Below are positions 42,816 to 52,959 of a stretch of 64,000 nt of DNA, piece by piece. The notes under the pieces were generated by a model. The model saw only the letters and a program-made list of their open reading frames with translations. It did not search any database and was not told the origin of the DNA. Positions within the stretch are counted from its first letter, which is position 1; every line of letters starts with the position of its first letter. Location: assembly GCF_000340215.1 (NCBI RefSeq), contig NW_006921533.1, positions 311,616 through 375,615 on the forward strand, in the 5' to 3' direction. Source of the stretch: Pseudocercospora fijiensis CIRAD86. Its lineage: Eukaryota > Ascomycota > Dothideomycetes > Mycosphaerellales > Mycosphaerellaceae. The translations under genes and the position numbers were made by a program.

Positions 42816-43582
42816 GTGAAGACTAAGCGCCTTCGGGCTTAAGTATACTAGAGGCCCTTACGCAACGACTAAGGTTATTATAACTAACAGTCCTAACGAA
42901 GGCGTTACGCCGACTTAACTAGATACGCGTATATTATCCTATAAAGAATCCGAACGTAGGAAGCCTATAGCCGCTACTTAAGGTATACCTTACTAAAGAG
43001 TTTTTACCGAGTTAGACCTATAGCAATGCTACGAACCTATTAACCCACTCTGTCTATTAACCTACTTAGTCTATTAACCTACTTAGTAGGAGAGTCGCTA
43101 TCGAGCCGCTACTTAAGGTATATCTTACTAAAGAGTTTTTACCGAGTCAGACCGTTAGCCGCATTATAGGTGTACCTTACTAAAGAGTTTTTACCTCCGC
43201 TAATCTACCCGAGACCCGCAGTTTGTTGCACTAAGACAAGACTGCGATGTTCTAACAAAAACTATGCTCTTTCGGTTAAATACGTAGTCGACGCCCGCTA
43301 AAGCTATAGAAAACAACCTACTCGCTAGGAGAGTCGCCTTCGCAACGTCTTACTCGGCAAAGCCTATCGGAGACCTTAAAAAAAGGACTAAACAAACCAC
43401 CTGCCGAGGAACCTCAACTATTAGACAAGCGGCTCTATCGGTAGCAAGCCGCAGAACTAGCAAGGAATAGTGTTAATCGCTATAGAGCTACCTATATACG
43501 ATAAGGAGGTATCGACACTGTTATATACGCCGATAGCTAGTATGTTGCTAGGGGTGTTGGTATATTAGTATGTTAGTGTATA

Positions 43583-43585
43583 TAG

Positions 43586-43615
<30 letters not shown>
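43583..43615. repeat. GAA microsatellite
   Basis: Uninterrupted GAA trinucleotides, about ten copies, inside the core of the element. Confidence 0.9.
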
Positions 43616-43616
<1 letters not shown>

Positions 43617-44029
43617 TGAACTAGGAAGCGTAGGTCTATATTAGCGCATCGCAGGTAAGGTTTGCCTCTACTAATAGGATTGCGCTATTTAGCTATAATA
43701 GTAAGGCAACAATAACGGCTATACATTATCGCACTTTTAACGCAATAGCCGCCGACTACTGCTAGTCGAATGCCTAAGGCTAGAATTACTAGCAGTTATC
43801 GAAATTACCGGAGGCCTCCTTTAGTATTAGGCGCTCTAAATTCATATAGGAACCAAGTCTACAGCGAAGCCAATAGCAGAGACCTCTACTCTAACTAAGA
43901 CTCCGACTGCCCCTAGTTAGAGTAACGCTAGTTGTCAAGCCATTATCGTACGCCTAGCCTAGCCTAGCTAGCTATTAAGCTATTATTATACGCCTAGCCA
44001 AACCCTTCGACTTTATAAGCACTACGACG

Positions 44030-44165
44030 AGGTACGCACTCTAGTTTACTAGGCACGCACTCTAGTTTACTAGGCACGCACTCTAGTTTACTAGGCACGC
44101 ACTCTAGTTTACTAGGCACGCACTCTAGTTTACCGCTACTACTTCGCCACTAGGCACGCACTCTA
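44030..44165. repeat. About 22-bp tandem repeat (GCACGCACTCTAGTTTACTAG)
   Basis: Six to seven copies of a unit close to GCACGCACTCTAGTTTACTA, nearly identical, which is unusual given how degenerate the rest of the element is. Confidence 0.85.
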
Positions 44166-44174
44166 GTCTACGGA

Positions 44175-44425
44175 GCTATTAGCTATTAAGCCATTATCGT
44201 ACGCCTAGCCTAGCTAGCTATTAAGCTATTATCGTACGCCTAGCCTAGCCAGCTATTAAGCAATCATCGTACGCCTAGCCTAGCTAGCTATTAAGCAATT
44301 ATCGTACGCCTAGCCTAGCTAGCTATTAAGCCATTATCGTACGCCTAGCCTAGCTAGCTATTAAGCAATTATCGTACGCCTAGCCTAGCTAGCTATTAAG
44401 CAATTATCGTACGCCTAGCACTAGA
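44175..44425. repeat. About 36-bp tandem repeat (ATTATCGTACGCCTAGCC)
   Basis: About eight copies of a unit joining AGCTATTAAGC, ATTATCGTACGCCTAGCC and TAGCT. Two further copies lie upstream at about 43935-44005, before the 22-bp array. Confidence 0.85.
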
Positions 44426-44597
44426 AGATGAAGCACTAGAAGATAAAGCACTAGAAGCTAACAGCCTATATTAATTGGCACAGCAAGGAACGGTAGCTAA
44501 GCGATAGATATAGTAGGTTGGATTTCTATATACCGAATATATTATCCTCTTAGTTAAGCTCGTTAAGATAGGTGGTTGTTTGCGGCTCTTATGCCTC

Positions 44598-47500
44598 TTA
44601 TATCCCCTTATCTCCTTGCTCCTCTCCTAACTACCTAGTACGACGGTCGACGGCACTAGCCTACGTAGAGTTACTACTATCGACGGTAGAATCCTCGATA
44701 GCGCTAAGGTCGCTAGTAGCTATCCGCTTAGCAATAGCAGTAGCCTCTATCTCCTCGTCTATCGATATAGTACTACGACCCTAACAGTACTACGCATTAC
44801 CCTCGTTAAAGTCGGCTACCTTCTCTAAGATCTATATACCTCCGAGCTGCTAGATATTATTAGAGACGTTGCCGCTAGGGTTTCCGTATAGCTTTGTATA
44901 CCTATTAGAGTACAACTTCTCGGCTCTGCTAAATACGTCGATAGATGTATCCTTATAGGTATAATAGCTGCTTAGCTTAATCCTAGTTAGATTAGTTATT
45001 ATAGTACGCAAGACCCTAGACGGCTCCCGATTCAAGGCTACCTTCTTGAATGTAGCCTGCATATTATAGGTCGAATTAGCGTGTCGGTTAATGTCCTCGG
45101 AATACTCGTAATTATAGAGCTCGAGACACTTATTAGCTACGACGGCATGTCCCTTATTGCCGTTTATAGAGACTACACTCGACGTTAGGATTGCTTTTTA
45201 AGCTACTAGATTAGTACTAGGACCAAGCAACTAGCGTAGGTAGGTTATCAGACGGCTATAGTTGCCTTAACGAGCACTAAAGAATAAGGGGATTAGGAAG
45301 TCGACTAATCTACGAAGATAGCCGATGTCTATATTCCGAATAGACTTACGTAACGTAAGGAATTGCTCGATCTCCTTTAGTATTCGAGCTATAGTCGTAA
45401 ACTGCGGATCTGTACCCGGTTAGCCGCGCTAGGCAGCTAGAGATAACGTATCGTTATATATCTTGTTAACAAGATAGATATACTAATTACGAGTAAGTCG
45501 AGAGATAGCGGCCTCTACCATTTCTATACGACTATCCTCGCTAGCGATAATCACTCGGCCTTTATCGATGAGCTACTAAATAACGAGACCGATAATGCGA
45601 GATCGGAAGCTCGTCTTTAATAGCTACTAAACCTCGAAGAACTTGGCCTTGTCCTTACTAATCTTATTGTCTCTATACTAAAAGGCAGTATCAGCCTTCA
45701 ACGTCTAGGATACTAGTAATAGCTCCCTATCTCTATTGTTGTCCTAATAGGTCCGCAACAATGTAAGGCCGCAGTTTATTATAGTATAGAACTAGGCAGG
45801 AGAGAACAAGAGATTGTCTCGCTTGTCGTACGTATCCTCACTCTCGACACTCTTATTACGGACAGATAGGCCGCGTAGAACAGTTATCTAGTCGCTATTG
45901 CAGATAATTAGCGGTCTATTAGGTCTATTCTTGAAGTCCTTATCTTAATCTAGGTCTATAAAGTTGAGAAGGATATCGTCCTAGACTGCGTATATACCTA
46001 TAATCGTAGCCTCGTCGTTAAAGGATAGTAGTATAGAAAGCACCTTAGTCTAGGTAGCCGGTATCTTATCGATAACTAGCTACTTCGGACGACTAATAGT
46101 ATTACTATTATCGTTATCGTCGTTACTAGCCTCTGCCGCCTCCTTCTTAAATACAGCTTTAACGGCCTTCGGGAAAGTGTATGCGATAGCCTCGTTAATA
46201 TAGAATAGGGCGGTCTTCTTACTAATCTTAGTAATCTCAACTATCTCGGTACTAGTAGTTAGATTAGCTACATCCTTTAGAACCTGTGCCTAGGCCTTGT
46301 CTTCGTATATGTTCTTAAAGATATTATCTAGATCGAGAGGCTTATCGTAATAGATTATACCCTTCTTTAAACCGCCCTCTAGGATGCTCTTATTCTCTAC
46401 AAGGTACGATATAGTAATACTTAATATTTCGTTAGTCTCGCTACCGCGCTAGATAGTATAGGTCTTTATACGATTGAAGTTGTCGATAGTCTTACTATAC
46501 TGCTTATTAGGATCGTTCGCCAGCTCGCTAATCTTCTATATCTAGACCTCTATATTCTTGCTTATAAGAATCCGTACGGTGCGATACGAAGGAACAAGCC
46601 CTAGGTTGCTAAGACACTCGAGTATTCGCCGGCTAGCACTATTGCTAACTAGAAAGATGCTAAGCGCCTTCGGGAAATACGAGGCGTTTACGTATACTAT
46701 CGAAAACAGGACCTACGAGGTAATTATTATAATCCGCTTCTAGATCTGGTTGTACTTGTCGATAAAGGTCTCCTAGTATTGCTTTTAATCTCGCCGTAGG
46801 TTAGGCAACAGTTCCTCGCTAAGAAGTCGATACTAGGTTAGTGCGATCTCTTTAATAGTAGTGCTTATACTACTAAGGTTAAACTTAGCATAACTAAAGT
46901 CTAGATTATATATACTAAAGTGGTCTCGGCTAATAAGGCTCTTTAGTTCTTTACGGACAATACGACCGCTAAATAGACGCTCTTCTAGAAAGACGTCTAG
47001 AAGCGACTAGAGATTTCTCTCGTACTGCTTTAAGCGCTTAGTCGACCGATAAGGCTATAACTAGCCGTCTTCTACTATAGATTTTGCTATACCTAGCTTG
47101 CCGACTAGATACTTAATAAGATATAGCATAGAGATACGGCTCTTCTTTATTAAGGCTTTAATCTCCTCGCACCGCTTATTAAGGGTTGTCCTAGTCTATT
47201 CGTTAGTCGCTACTCGGCGCTGTTCTATAGCAGCCTCTTCGTCTAATTCCTCTTTACTACTATCGCGAGCCTCGAGGTCCTCTTTATCGTTAGACATCTC
47301 CTCGTCGTCCTCGCTAAGGTCTTTATCTATAGATACCTTATCCTAAAAGTTACTAATCTTATCTATCCCGGCTAGTCTAACTAATTTATCTAGAGGGTTA
47401 GAGAGAATGCCGCCGCTGCTTAGATAGATTAGTAGATCGGTCTGTGCGCCTATAAGAACAGTCTGTTCCTTAGGTCCTCTAGGTAAAGCAGTATCGTCGT

Positions 47501-48238
47501 CGTCTAGGCTAGTTATATTCTTATTATAGTTATAGGCGACAGTACTACCGACTAGGTTATTATTAGATAGTAGAACCGAGGTTAAGGAGGATAGATCGTC
47601 GCTCGACATATTAGCAGCGGTAGCAGCTATAGTAGCAGCTATAGTAGCAGCGGTAGTAGTAGCGGTAGTAGTAGCGGTAGTAGTAGCAGTGCTAGTAGCG
47701 ACTTTTAGGTGTTTTAAGCTTAGCTTTAGAGTCGCGTCTACTATATAGCAGCAACTTAATAACCACACCTCGGGTAGACTTATGCTATATACAAAAGGTG
47801 TTTAGAAATAGTCTACGAAGGACCTCGAAGTATCGAGTCGGCTATAGGAAGGTTGTCGATTGCCTTCGAAGGCTATAAAGCGGTTAGTAGGCGTCGGACG
47901 GAATTTTCGCCTACTTAAATAATAATAGCCGGGATTAGGAGAAGGACCTCTAAGTGTTAGCTAGGCGATGCGGTGTATTTTATATTAAGGTGTTTCTAGC
48001 AGTGCAGCTAGCCGCCTAGCAATCTAGATAGCTACAGTCGAGTCGGCTTAGTAGAATAGCGAAAACTTAACGCGCTAACGTCGTACAGACTTTTTTAGTA
48101 GGTAGAATAAAGCGCAATTGGCAGGGCTACAATCTCCGCTATTCAGATTGTTGTATTTGTATAGTCGCGAAAAAGTGGTATATCGCAGGCTAGTTTAGCA
48201 CGGCTTGTTCTCAGGCTTGTAGGCGAAGAATTATTAGG
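44598..48238 (-). pseudogene. Large DUF6589-like protein, RIP-inactivated
   Basis: One frame runs in register for about 1,200 codons. All interruptions I translated are TAG or TAA at expected Gln or Trp positions (about a dozen between 46441 and 47345). The N-terminal part includes PCQTSLRYTTFSRL, CALFYLLKKSVRR and PSYSRLDTSRSF. An Ala/Thr repeat and an acidic stretch follow, then LGLVPSYRTVRILI, KTALFYINEAIAY and the block NRPLIICNSDQITVLRGLSV. Towards the end come RDRELLLVSQTLKADTAFQY and NSTYNMQATFKKVA. From memory, the ...LGLSVSY.TV, ...DQLTV.R and ...N...K patterns are those of the fungal DUF6589 family, whose function is unknown. No helicase or polymerase motif is seen. The N-terminus is uncertain because RIP fades there, and the C-terminus may extend past 44598. 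Confidence 0.55.
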
Positions 48239-48305
48239 TGTGTTTGTAATTGGCTGGTCGGAAGGTTCGGAAGCTAGCCCTAATTACTAATCTATCTATC
48301 ACGTG

Positions 48306-48517
48306 CACTCGGTCGCAGTTTGATTCTTCATGCCCACAAGCCTGATGGGAGGTAGGAGTTGATGGGAACGAGGCGAGGATGCACAAATGCCAAGCTCAAG
48401 GCTAGCAAAGTTTAATAGTGGTACAGATATGGACGCCTATGTCCTTCTCGACTCTCTATAGCAGTCGAGATGCATTGATCGCAATTATGCCACCCTTTCG
48501 AAGATCCACGAGATCGC
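48306..48517. other. Junction between element and PCF11 3' flank
   Basis: Composition returns to host-like here. It is the 3' flank of PCF11, so the element lies close to the gene's terminator. A few bases of element may extend into it. Confidence 0.4.
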
Positions 48518-50660
48518 CTACTCAAATCTCATTCGACTCCCCTGTCCTGCCATTGCCGTCTCTGCCTTTCGCTTTAACGAGTCCGGCGTTGAACTTCTCT
48601 CCCTCTGACCGGCGACACCTGCGAACGTCGCTGCTAATGAGCCGCCAACGGCAGGTACATGTACTTGAGAGCGCGTCATCTCAGCTAAGCACGTAGCATG
48701 CACAATCTTGCCGTTGTAGTATGTTGCATTCGCGAAGATCCAATCTTGCATATCCTCCGAATAACTGCTTTTCATCTCCTCAAAGCAGATACTGCATGTG
48801 TTCTTGGTCATACCCGCAGGAGCTCTCACAGATTGGTCTTGTGGGCCCTTCTGCACCTTGTTCGCCGCTTCACTGTCTGCAGTAGTGGCTGTTGTGGTTG
48901 ACGGATCAAATTCAGTATGGGTGATCCATGCCATCTCATCTACGTACCAATTCCGGTGATGTCCACGATTCAGATTGGGATCCGCGATGCGTTGATTCGT
49001 GCGAAAATGCCAATCCAGGTGTAAACTCTTCTTCTCTCGTCCCTCATCTGTCGCGAGGAATCGACGACCGCAGGTGCTGCACTGATTCGGCTGGGCGTCA
49101 TAGAGTGCAAAGACAAGTTCGGGCCGGAAGACTTTCAGCGATGCAGCGGTCACAGGTGGCACAGCAGCAGGTACGGGCTGAGCCGGAGGTAAGGTAGGCG
49201 TTCCAGTTTGTGATTTCGGAGGGAGTATGCTTTGGAGCGACTTCAGAAGGGAAGCTGTGGCATCCGGCGGAGGCGGCGCGACTGCCGCTGGAAGTGGAGC
49301 GTTGGGTGTAGCTTGCGGGACAGGCTTGATCAGGCCAGCTTTAGCAAGCGATGACAACAGATCCGCGGTGTCATTTAAAGGTGGTGCTGCGGCATGGTTC
49401 TGAATAGCGTTCAGCTGAGAATGAGTGGCATCGCGAAAGCCTGGCATAGCAGCCCGCATTTGCGGCGTGCTTGGCTTTGGCACGTTTGCGAGAAGTGCTT
49501 GCAGTCCATTCAGTGCAGTTGGCGTCAAGTTTGGTGGGGCGGGCTGCTGAGGAGGTTGTGGTGTTGCAGCAGGAAATGGCACTGGTGGCTGTTGGTAAGG
49601 CTGTGGGATCGGAACTGGAGGTTGCCATTGCGGTGTAGGCACAGGCGGCTGTGGAGTTGCTTGCGGAGGTGGGTATGAGCCAGGTGAAAGTCGCGACACC
49701 TGATTCTTGATTTCCTGCAGTTCCGGCGGGCTGACTCGTTGCGTATCTAGGAGAGTACGCAAGGCCTGCAGAGCACCAAGCTGCTTCTGGAGTCCATCAT
49801 CACCAGGACGAGTGGCTAGCTGATACTGGAATCGTGGGACAAGGCCGTCGATGTCACGCTTAACGGCATCGATGTCGTTTGCGTGACTCGTTATTGGTGG
49901 TTGATATGCAAATTGTGGAGGTTGCGGAGTAGGCTGAGGTGAATTAGTGAGTAGCCATGAGGAGTCGATGTTTGACATACCTGTTGATTTCCGTATGGCG
50001 GGAACTGTGGAGGGAATCCGTGAGGAGGAGGCGTCGGATACTGGCCGTTGTGCTGTGGAGGTGTGGCCATAGCTCGAAACGGCATTTGTGGCATTCCCTG
50101 CCGCTGCTGAACGGCAGCCTTTGCTCTATTAAGTGCATTGTCGATCGGACGAACAGTGTCGAGCGGGAAGACAGGACGTGGATCTATTGATCCGGGCACT
50201 GGCTCCTTCCATGTTTTTAGCATGCCCTCCATATGCCGCCGAGTCGCGCCATCCACCAGTGTATATGCATCCATGAATGTGCTGTAGAGGTTCCGGCCAA
50301 GATACACCGTGTAAGGCGTGCCGACATTCTTGACGATACTGTCCAGGAGGAAAAGTGCTGGCAGCTTGCGAGTGGGCGAAGTCTGTCACAGAGTCAGTGT
50401 GATCTTGGTGAAAAGTGAGAGATTGCTCCGCATTTCCTCAATTGCCTCGAATTCGAATGCCTTACCGTCTTGATATGGCCTTCAAGCGCCCGCGAGATAG
50501 CTTGTGCATGTTCTGTATTCTCCTTCGCGATGACCGTGAGGTTGCTGATCTCGTATCGGTTGTTGGACTGCAGGTCTCTCAAAGACTCTTCGAAATCCTT
50601 GGCCACTTCATCAGACGAAGACGCAACCGAGAATGAGCCTCTCGGAGATTTGGAAGACAT
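48518..50660 (-). CDS. PCF11: mRNA 3'-end processing factor Pcf11 (CFIA subunit)
   Basis: Pcf11 binds the phosphorylated RNA polymerase II tail and couples cleavage/polyadenylation to termination. Exons 50660-50466, 50382-49981 and 49933-48518 (introns of 83 bp, GTAAGG...GACAG, and 47 bp, GTATGT...CTCAG) give 670 residues. The N-terminal CTD-interacting domain spans about 10-140 (FEESLRDLQSNNRYEISNLT, PALFLLDSIVKNVGTPYTVY). A Pro/Gln-rich linker follows. The C-terminal part has two zinc-binding motifs flanking the Clp1-binding region: CSTCGRRF with HLDWHF, then WYVDEMAWI, and CSICFEEM with HATC. The order and motifs match Pcf11. The element's right edge is within about 200 bp of its stop codon. 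Confidence 0.95.
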
Positions 50661-51482
50661 GATGACCTCACGCGAAGAGATAGACAGGTGACGATGCAGT
50701 GATATGCTATCTATGATGGTTGCAGATGAGCAAATATGTTTTTTTTTTCTGGCGGATGGGTGCAAAAGGCCTTGCGCTCGCAGCTCAATTTACTGCGCGC
50801 GATACGCAGTGCGTGCTTTCAGTCTCAACAGCTCGCAAGAAGGAAGGAGAGTCCTGGCACGGACAAAATGCAGCAATATAGTTGCTAGCTAAAATTCAGC
50901 CTGTTGTTGTTGATGATGATGATGTCTCTGTTCCGAAGCTCTTGATGCCCACCACCTCTAGGCCTGCACCTGCCCGTGGCAGTGCCACAGCCACGAGTGA
51001 TCGCTTCCACGTCAATCTCTGAGCCGCCTCGATTTCTCTTCTCAGTCCTCGAACTCTTCTGATGCTTGTGATAACGCGGCGAGCGCGGCGGCAATGGGTT
51101 CTGCTTCTGCTCGGAGAGGGGTAGGCAGGAGCCGATGACAAGTCGCACGAAGTGGGTTTGGTGTCGAGACTTTGGAGAGAGTGAGTATAGTGACGATGAA
51201 AGAGTGAGGCTCCGCATACGATGACCATTAAAGAAAGCTGCTTCACTGCGCGCTGCTCGTGACTGCTCTGGAGACAAAGCGGGTAGCGGGTAGACGGGGC
51301 AAGCCGCGTTCCTCGGACCCTTGCCATTTGCGTCATTGTATCCTTCCCGTCGGTTTCTTGGGAAGACTTGGTCCAGATGATCGACGACTACACAACATCA
51401 CCTCTTCATCCACTGCCGTTCAATCTCAACTTTGCTATCTGAAGCAACCAAACATACTTGTTCACCTCACATCTAGGCCAAA
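50661..51482. promoter_or_regulatory. Divergent intergenic region, PCF11 / I9-like gene
   Basis: 822 bp between two divergent start codons. A TTG/ATG-rich run lies near 50900-50925. Overlapping short frames show no domain. Confidence 0.45.
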
Positions 51483-51988
51483 ATGAAATTCTCGATGGCC
51501 GCCATCCTAGTGGCCATTTGGGCTGCCTTCGCTCTCGCATCGGAGCCTCTCACAAACCAAATTATTGTCTCGTACCCGAAGGGCACTCCGCCTTGGGTGC
51601 TTGACCAAGCAAAGAAGGCGGTTCTGGATGCAGTACGTTGTTTCACGCTGTCTCAAAAGATGAAATGTGCTAATTACCTCACCCAGGGCGGCGTTCTTAT
51701 CTGTACGATGCGGGGCTCAAACACTCTAGAAAGGGATCACTAATCACCTGCATGATAGACGAATACACCTTGATCAAAGGATTTGCTGCAAAGGTGCCCG
51801 CGAAAATCATGGACGAGATTCGCACCCTAGGCGCTGATTACAACGTGCTCATCGAACAAGACCAGGTAAGAACGCCCACCCCGCTAACAGGCAACAGGTA
51901 TGTGGAACGAATGTTCCGCCGTGTTGCTTTTGTACTTGTCACTAACAGCGTTGCACAATAGACGGTGAGCATCAATGGCGCTTCTTAA
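51483..51988 (+). CDS. Small secreted inhibitor-I9-like protein with a micro-exon
   Basis: Exons 51483-51632, 51687-51702, 51759-51865 and 51962-51988 give 99 residues. Residues 1-20 are a signal peptide (MKFSMAAILVAIWAAFALAS). The rest is one inhibitor I9 / subtilisin-propeptide fold (NQIIVSYPKGTPPWVLDQAK, then LIKGFAAKVPAKIMDEIRTL), with no protease domain after it. Stand-alone I9 proteins such as yeast Pbi2 inhibit subtilisin-like proteases; this secreted version probably acts in the secretory pathway, vacuole or outside. Exon 2 is only 16 nt and encodes GGVLI plus one base; it is needed to keep frame and to complete the fold. Introns are 54, 56 and 96 bp with standard ends. Confidence 0.8.
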
Positions 51989-52414
51989 ATGCGTCTCATT
52001 TGCAGCGACAGGGCGAGTTGAGCAGCTCTGTGCACTGCACGATTCCTGCGCTCGCTACGTGGCAGACAGAAGCACAGAGGCATCGAATCATTTCGGGGCG
52101 GCTGTGGGAAAGGCTCACAGTCTAGCTGCCATGCTCTATCAACGTGAGCGTGGGTCCGACCATTCACAATTCATGATGGCGTTTGACGGCGAGCAATTTC
52201 CAGAAGAAGATGGTCTGGGAATTCTTGGCCTTCGAGTCAGCTTGACCTCTTTGGGAATGTGTACTCCATGCGATGCAGAATACCAAGATTCGGGCGCAGA
52301 CATTCGCTGCACAATCTTTAGCTGCCAGCCTTTCGGGCAAAGCTGAAACTCCCATCCGAAAGACTTCACTATTCAGGAAAGTACTTTGAGATTCCGTCGT
52401 TATTTTGAGTATCG

Positions 52415-52473
52415 ATCGACTGCGTACCCTGGGCTGGGCTGGACATGCTGATCGCGCAGGGTACGCAGTCGAT
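52415..52473. repeat. Perfect 17-bp inverted repeat with 25-nt loop
   Basis: ATCGACTGCGTACCCTG at 52415-52431 is the exact reverse complement of 52457-52473. The stem has 10 G/C pairs in 17 and the loop is 25 nt. It lies about 430 bp downstream of the I9-like gene. It could be a structured RNA, an imperfect mobile-element end pair or a foldback; nothing nearby decides. Confidence 0.85.
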
Positions 52474-52923
52474 GATGATAGCTCTATCACAGCTCTCGTG
52501 GCCCCAAGCGAGCGTGCGGGACTGCGGGGGTTCTCGAAAAGAAGGTTGCTCGGGTAGAGGCAAGCGCGTCGTGGGAAATGGACGACAAAACACCGGCTGA
52601 ACTGCACGAGTAGTAGTCTGTGCAGGTGCCGGAGCGAAAACCGGGGTTCACGTTCTGGCAGCGCGTGCTCTTGCAGCCGCGAGACACTTGTCCTATCGGT
52701 TCGCGCCGTATGGCGAGCACGCGTCGCCATTGGACACAGCGCAAGCCAGGAAATGCAGCATCAGCCTTGCGGGCTCCGTGGACCGTGGCGCTTCCGACAC
52801 GTGGGAGAAGTCATCTTAACAATGCGAGTCGGTCTCGGGATGCCGACGGCAAGTTATGCGCGCGCCCAATAGGGATGCACAGGTGCCGAGAAGCAAGGTC
52901 AGGACCTGGTACAGGCTGTTCTG

Positions 52924-52959
52924 GCCAATATTAATGCGCCCGATTGCCAATATTAATGC
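52924..52959 (+). repeat. Duplicated 14-bp CCAAT-containing sequence
   Basis: GCCAATATTAATGC occurs at 52924-52937 and 52946-52959, a 22-bp period. Each copy contains a CCAAT box, so it may be a promoter element for the bHLH gene about 500 bp downstream. Confidence 0.6.

Larger units (their letters stand above)
37246..48305. mobile_element. RIP-silenced composite element: RecQ-like helicase plus large DUF6589-like ORF
   Basis: An 11-kb block whose dinucleotide content differs from all flanking DNA: CpA and TpG are rare, TpA is very common, CpG is retained (in 38401-38460 I count 1 CA, 1 TG and 8 TA). It holds four decayed frames: ORF-A (-, 37356-37724), a RecQ-like helicase (+, 37870-40944), ORF-C (+, about 42120-42690) and a DUF6589-like protein (-, about 44598-48238). 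Tandem repeats fill about 41.0-44.4 kb. The mutation pattern fades within about 150 bp of each end. The limits given are the two CACGTG sites at 37246-37251 and 48300-48305; these could be target-site duplications or the tips of 8-bp inverted repeats (CACGTGAT), or coincidence. The right edge could lie as far as about 48.5 kb. No reverse transcriptase, Helitron Rep, DDE triad or tyrosine recombinase was recognised. Confidence 0.75.

Noticed and set aside
44030..44425. CRISPR-like array (22-bp and 36-bp repeats)
   Set aside because: The units are head-to-tail tandem repeats without unique spacers, in a fungal nuclear genome.
37246..48305. A genetic code with TAG reassigned to Gln inside the element
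   Set aside because: Some TAGs stand at probable Trp codons, His, Met and Gly codons also changed, and CpA/TpG are depleted in noncoding repeats too. RIP explains all of this.
37246..48305. A Helitron
   Set aside because: The helicase has RecQ-type DExH context and motif order, not a Pif1-like domain fused to a Rep nuclease, and no clear TC/CTRR ends were found.
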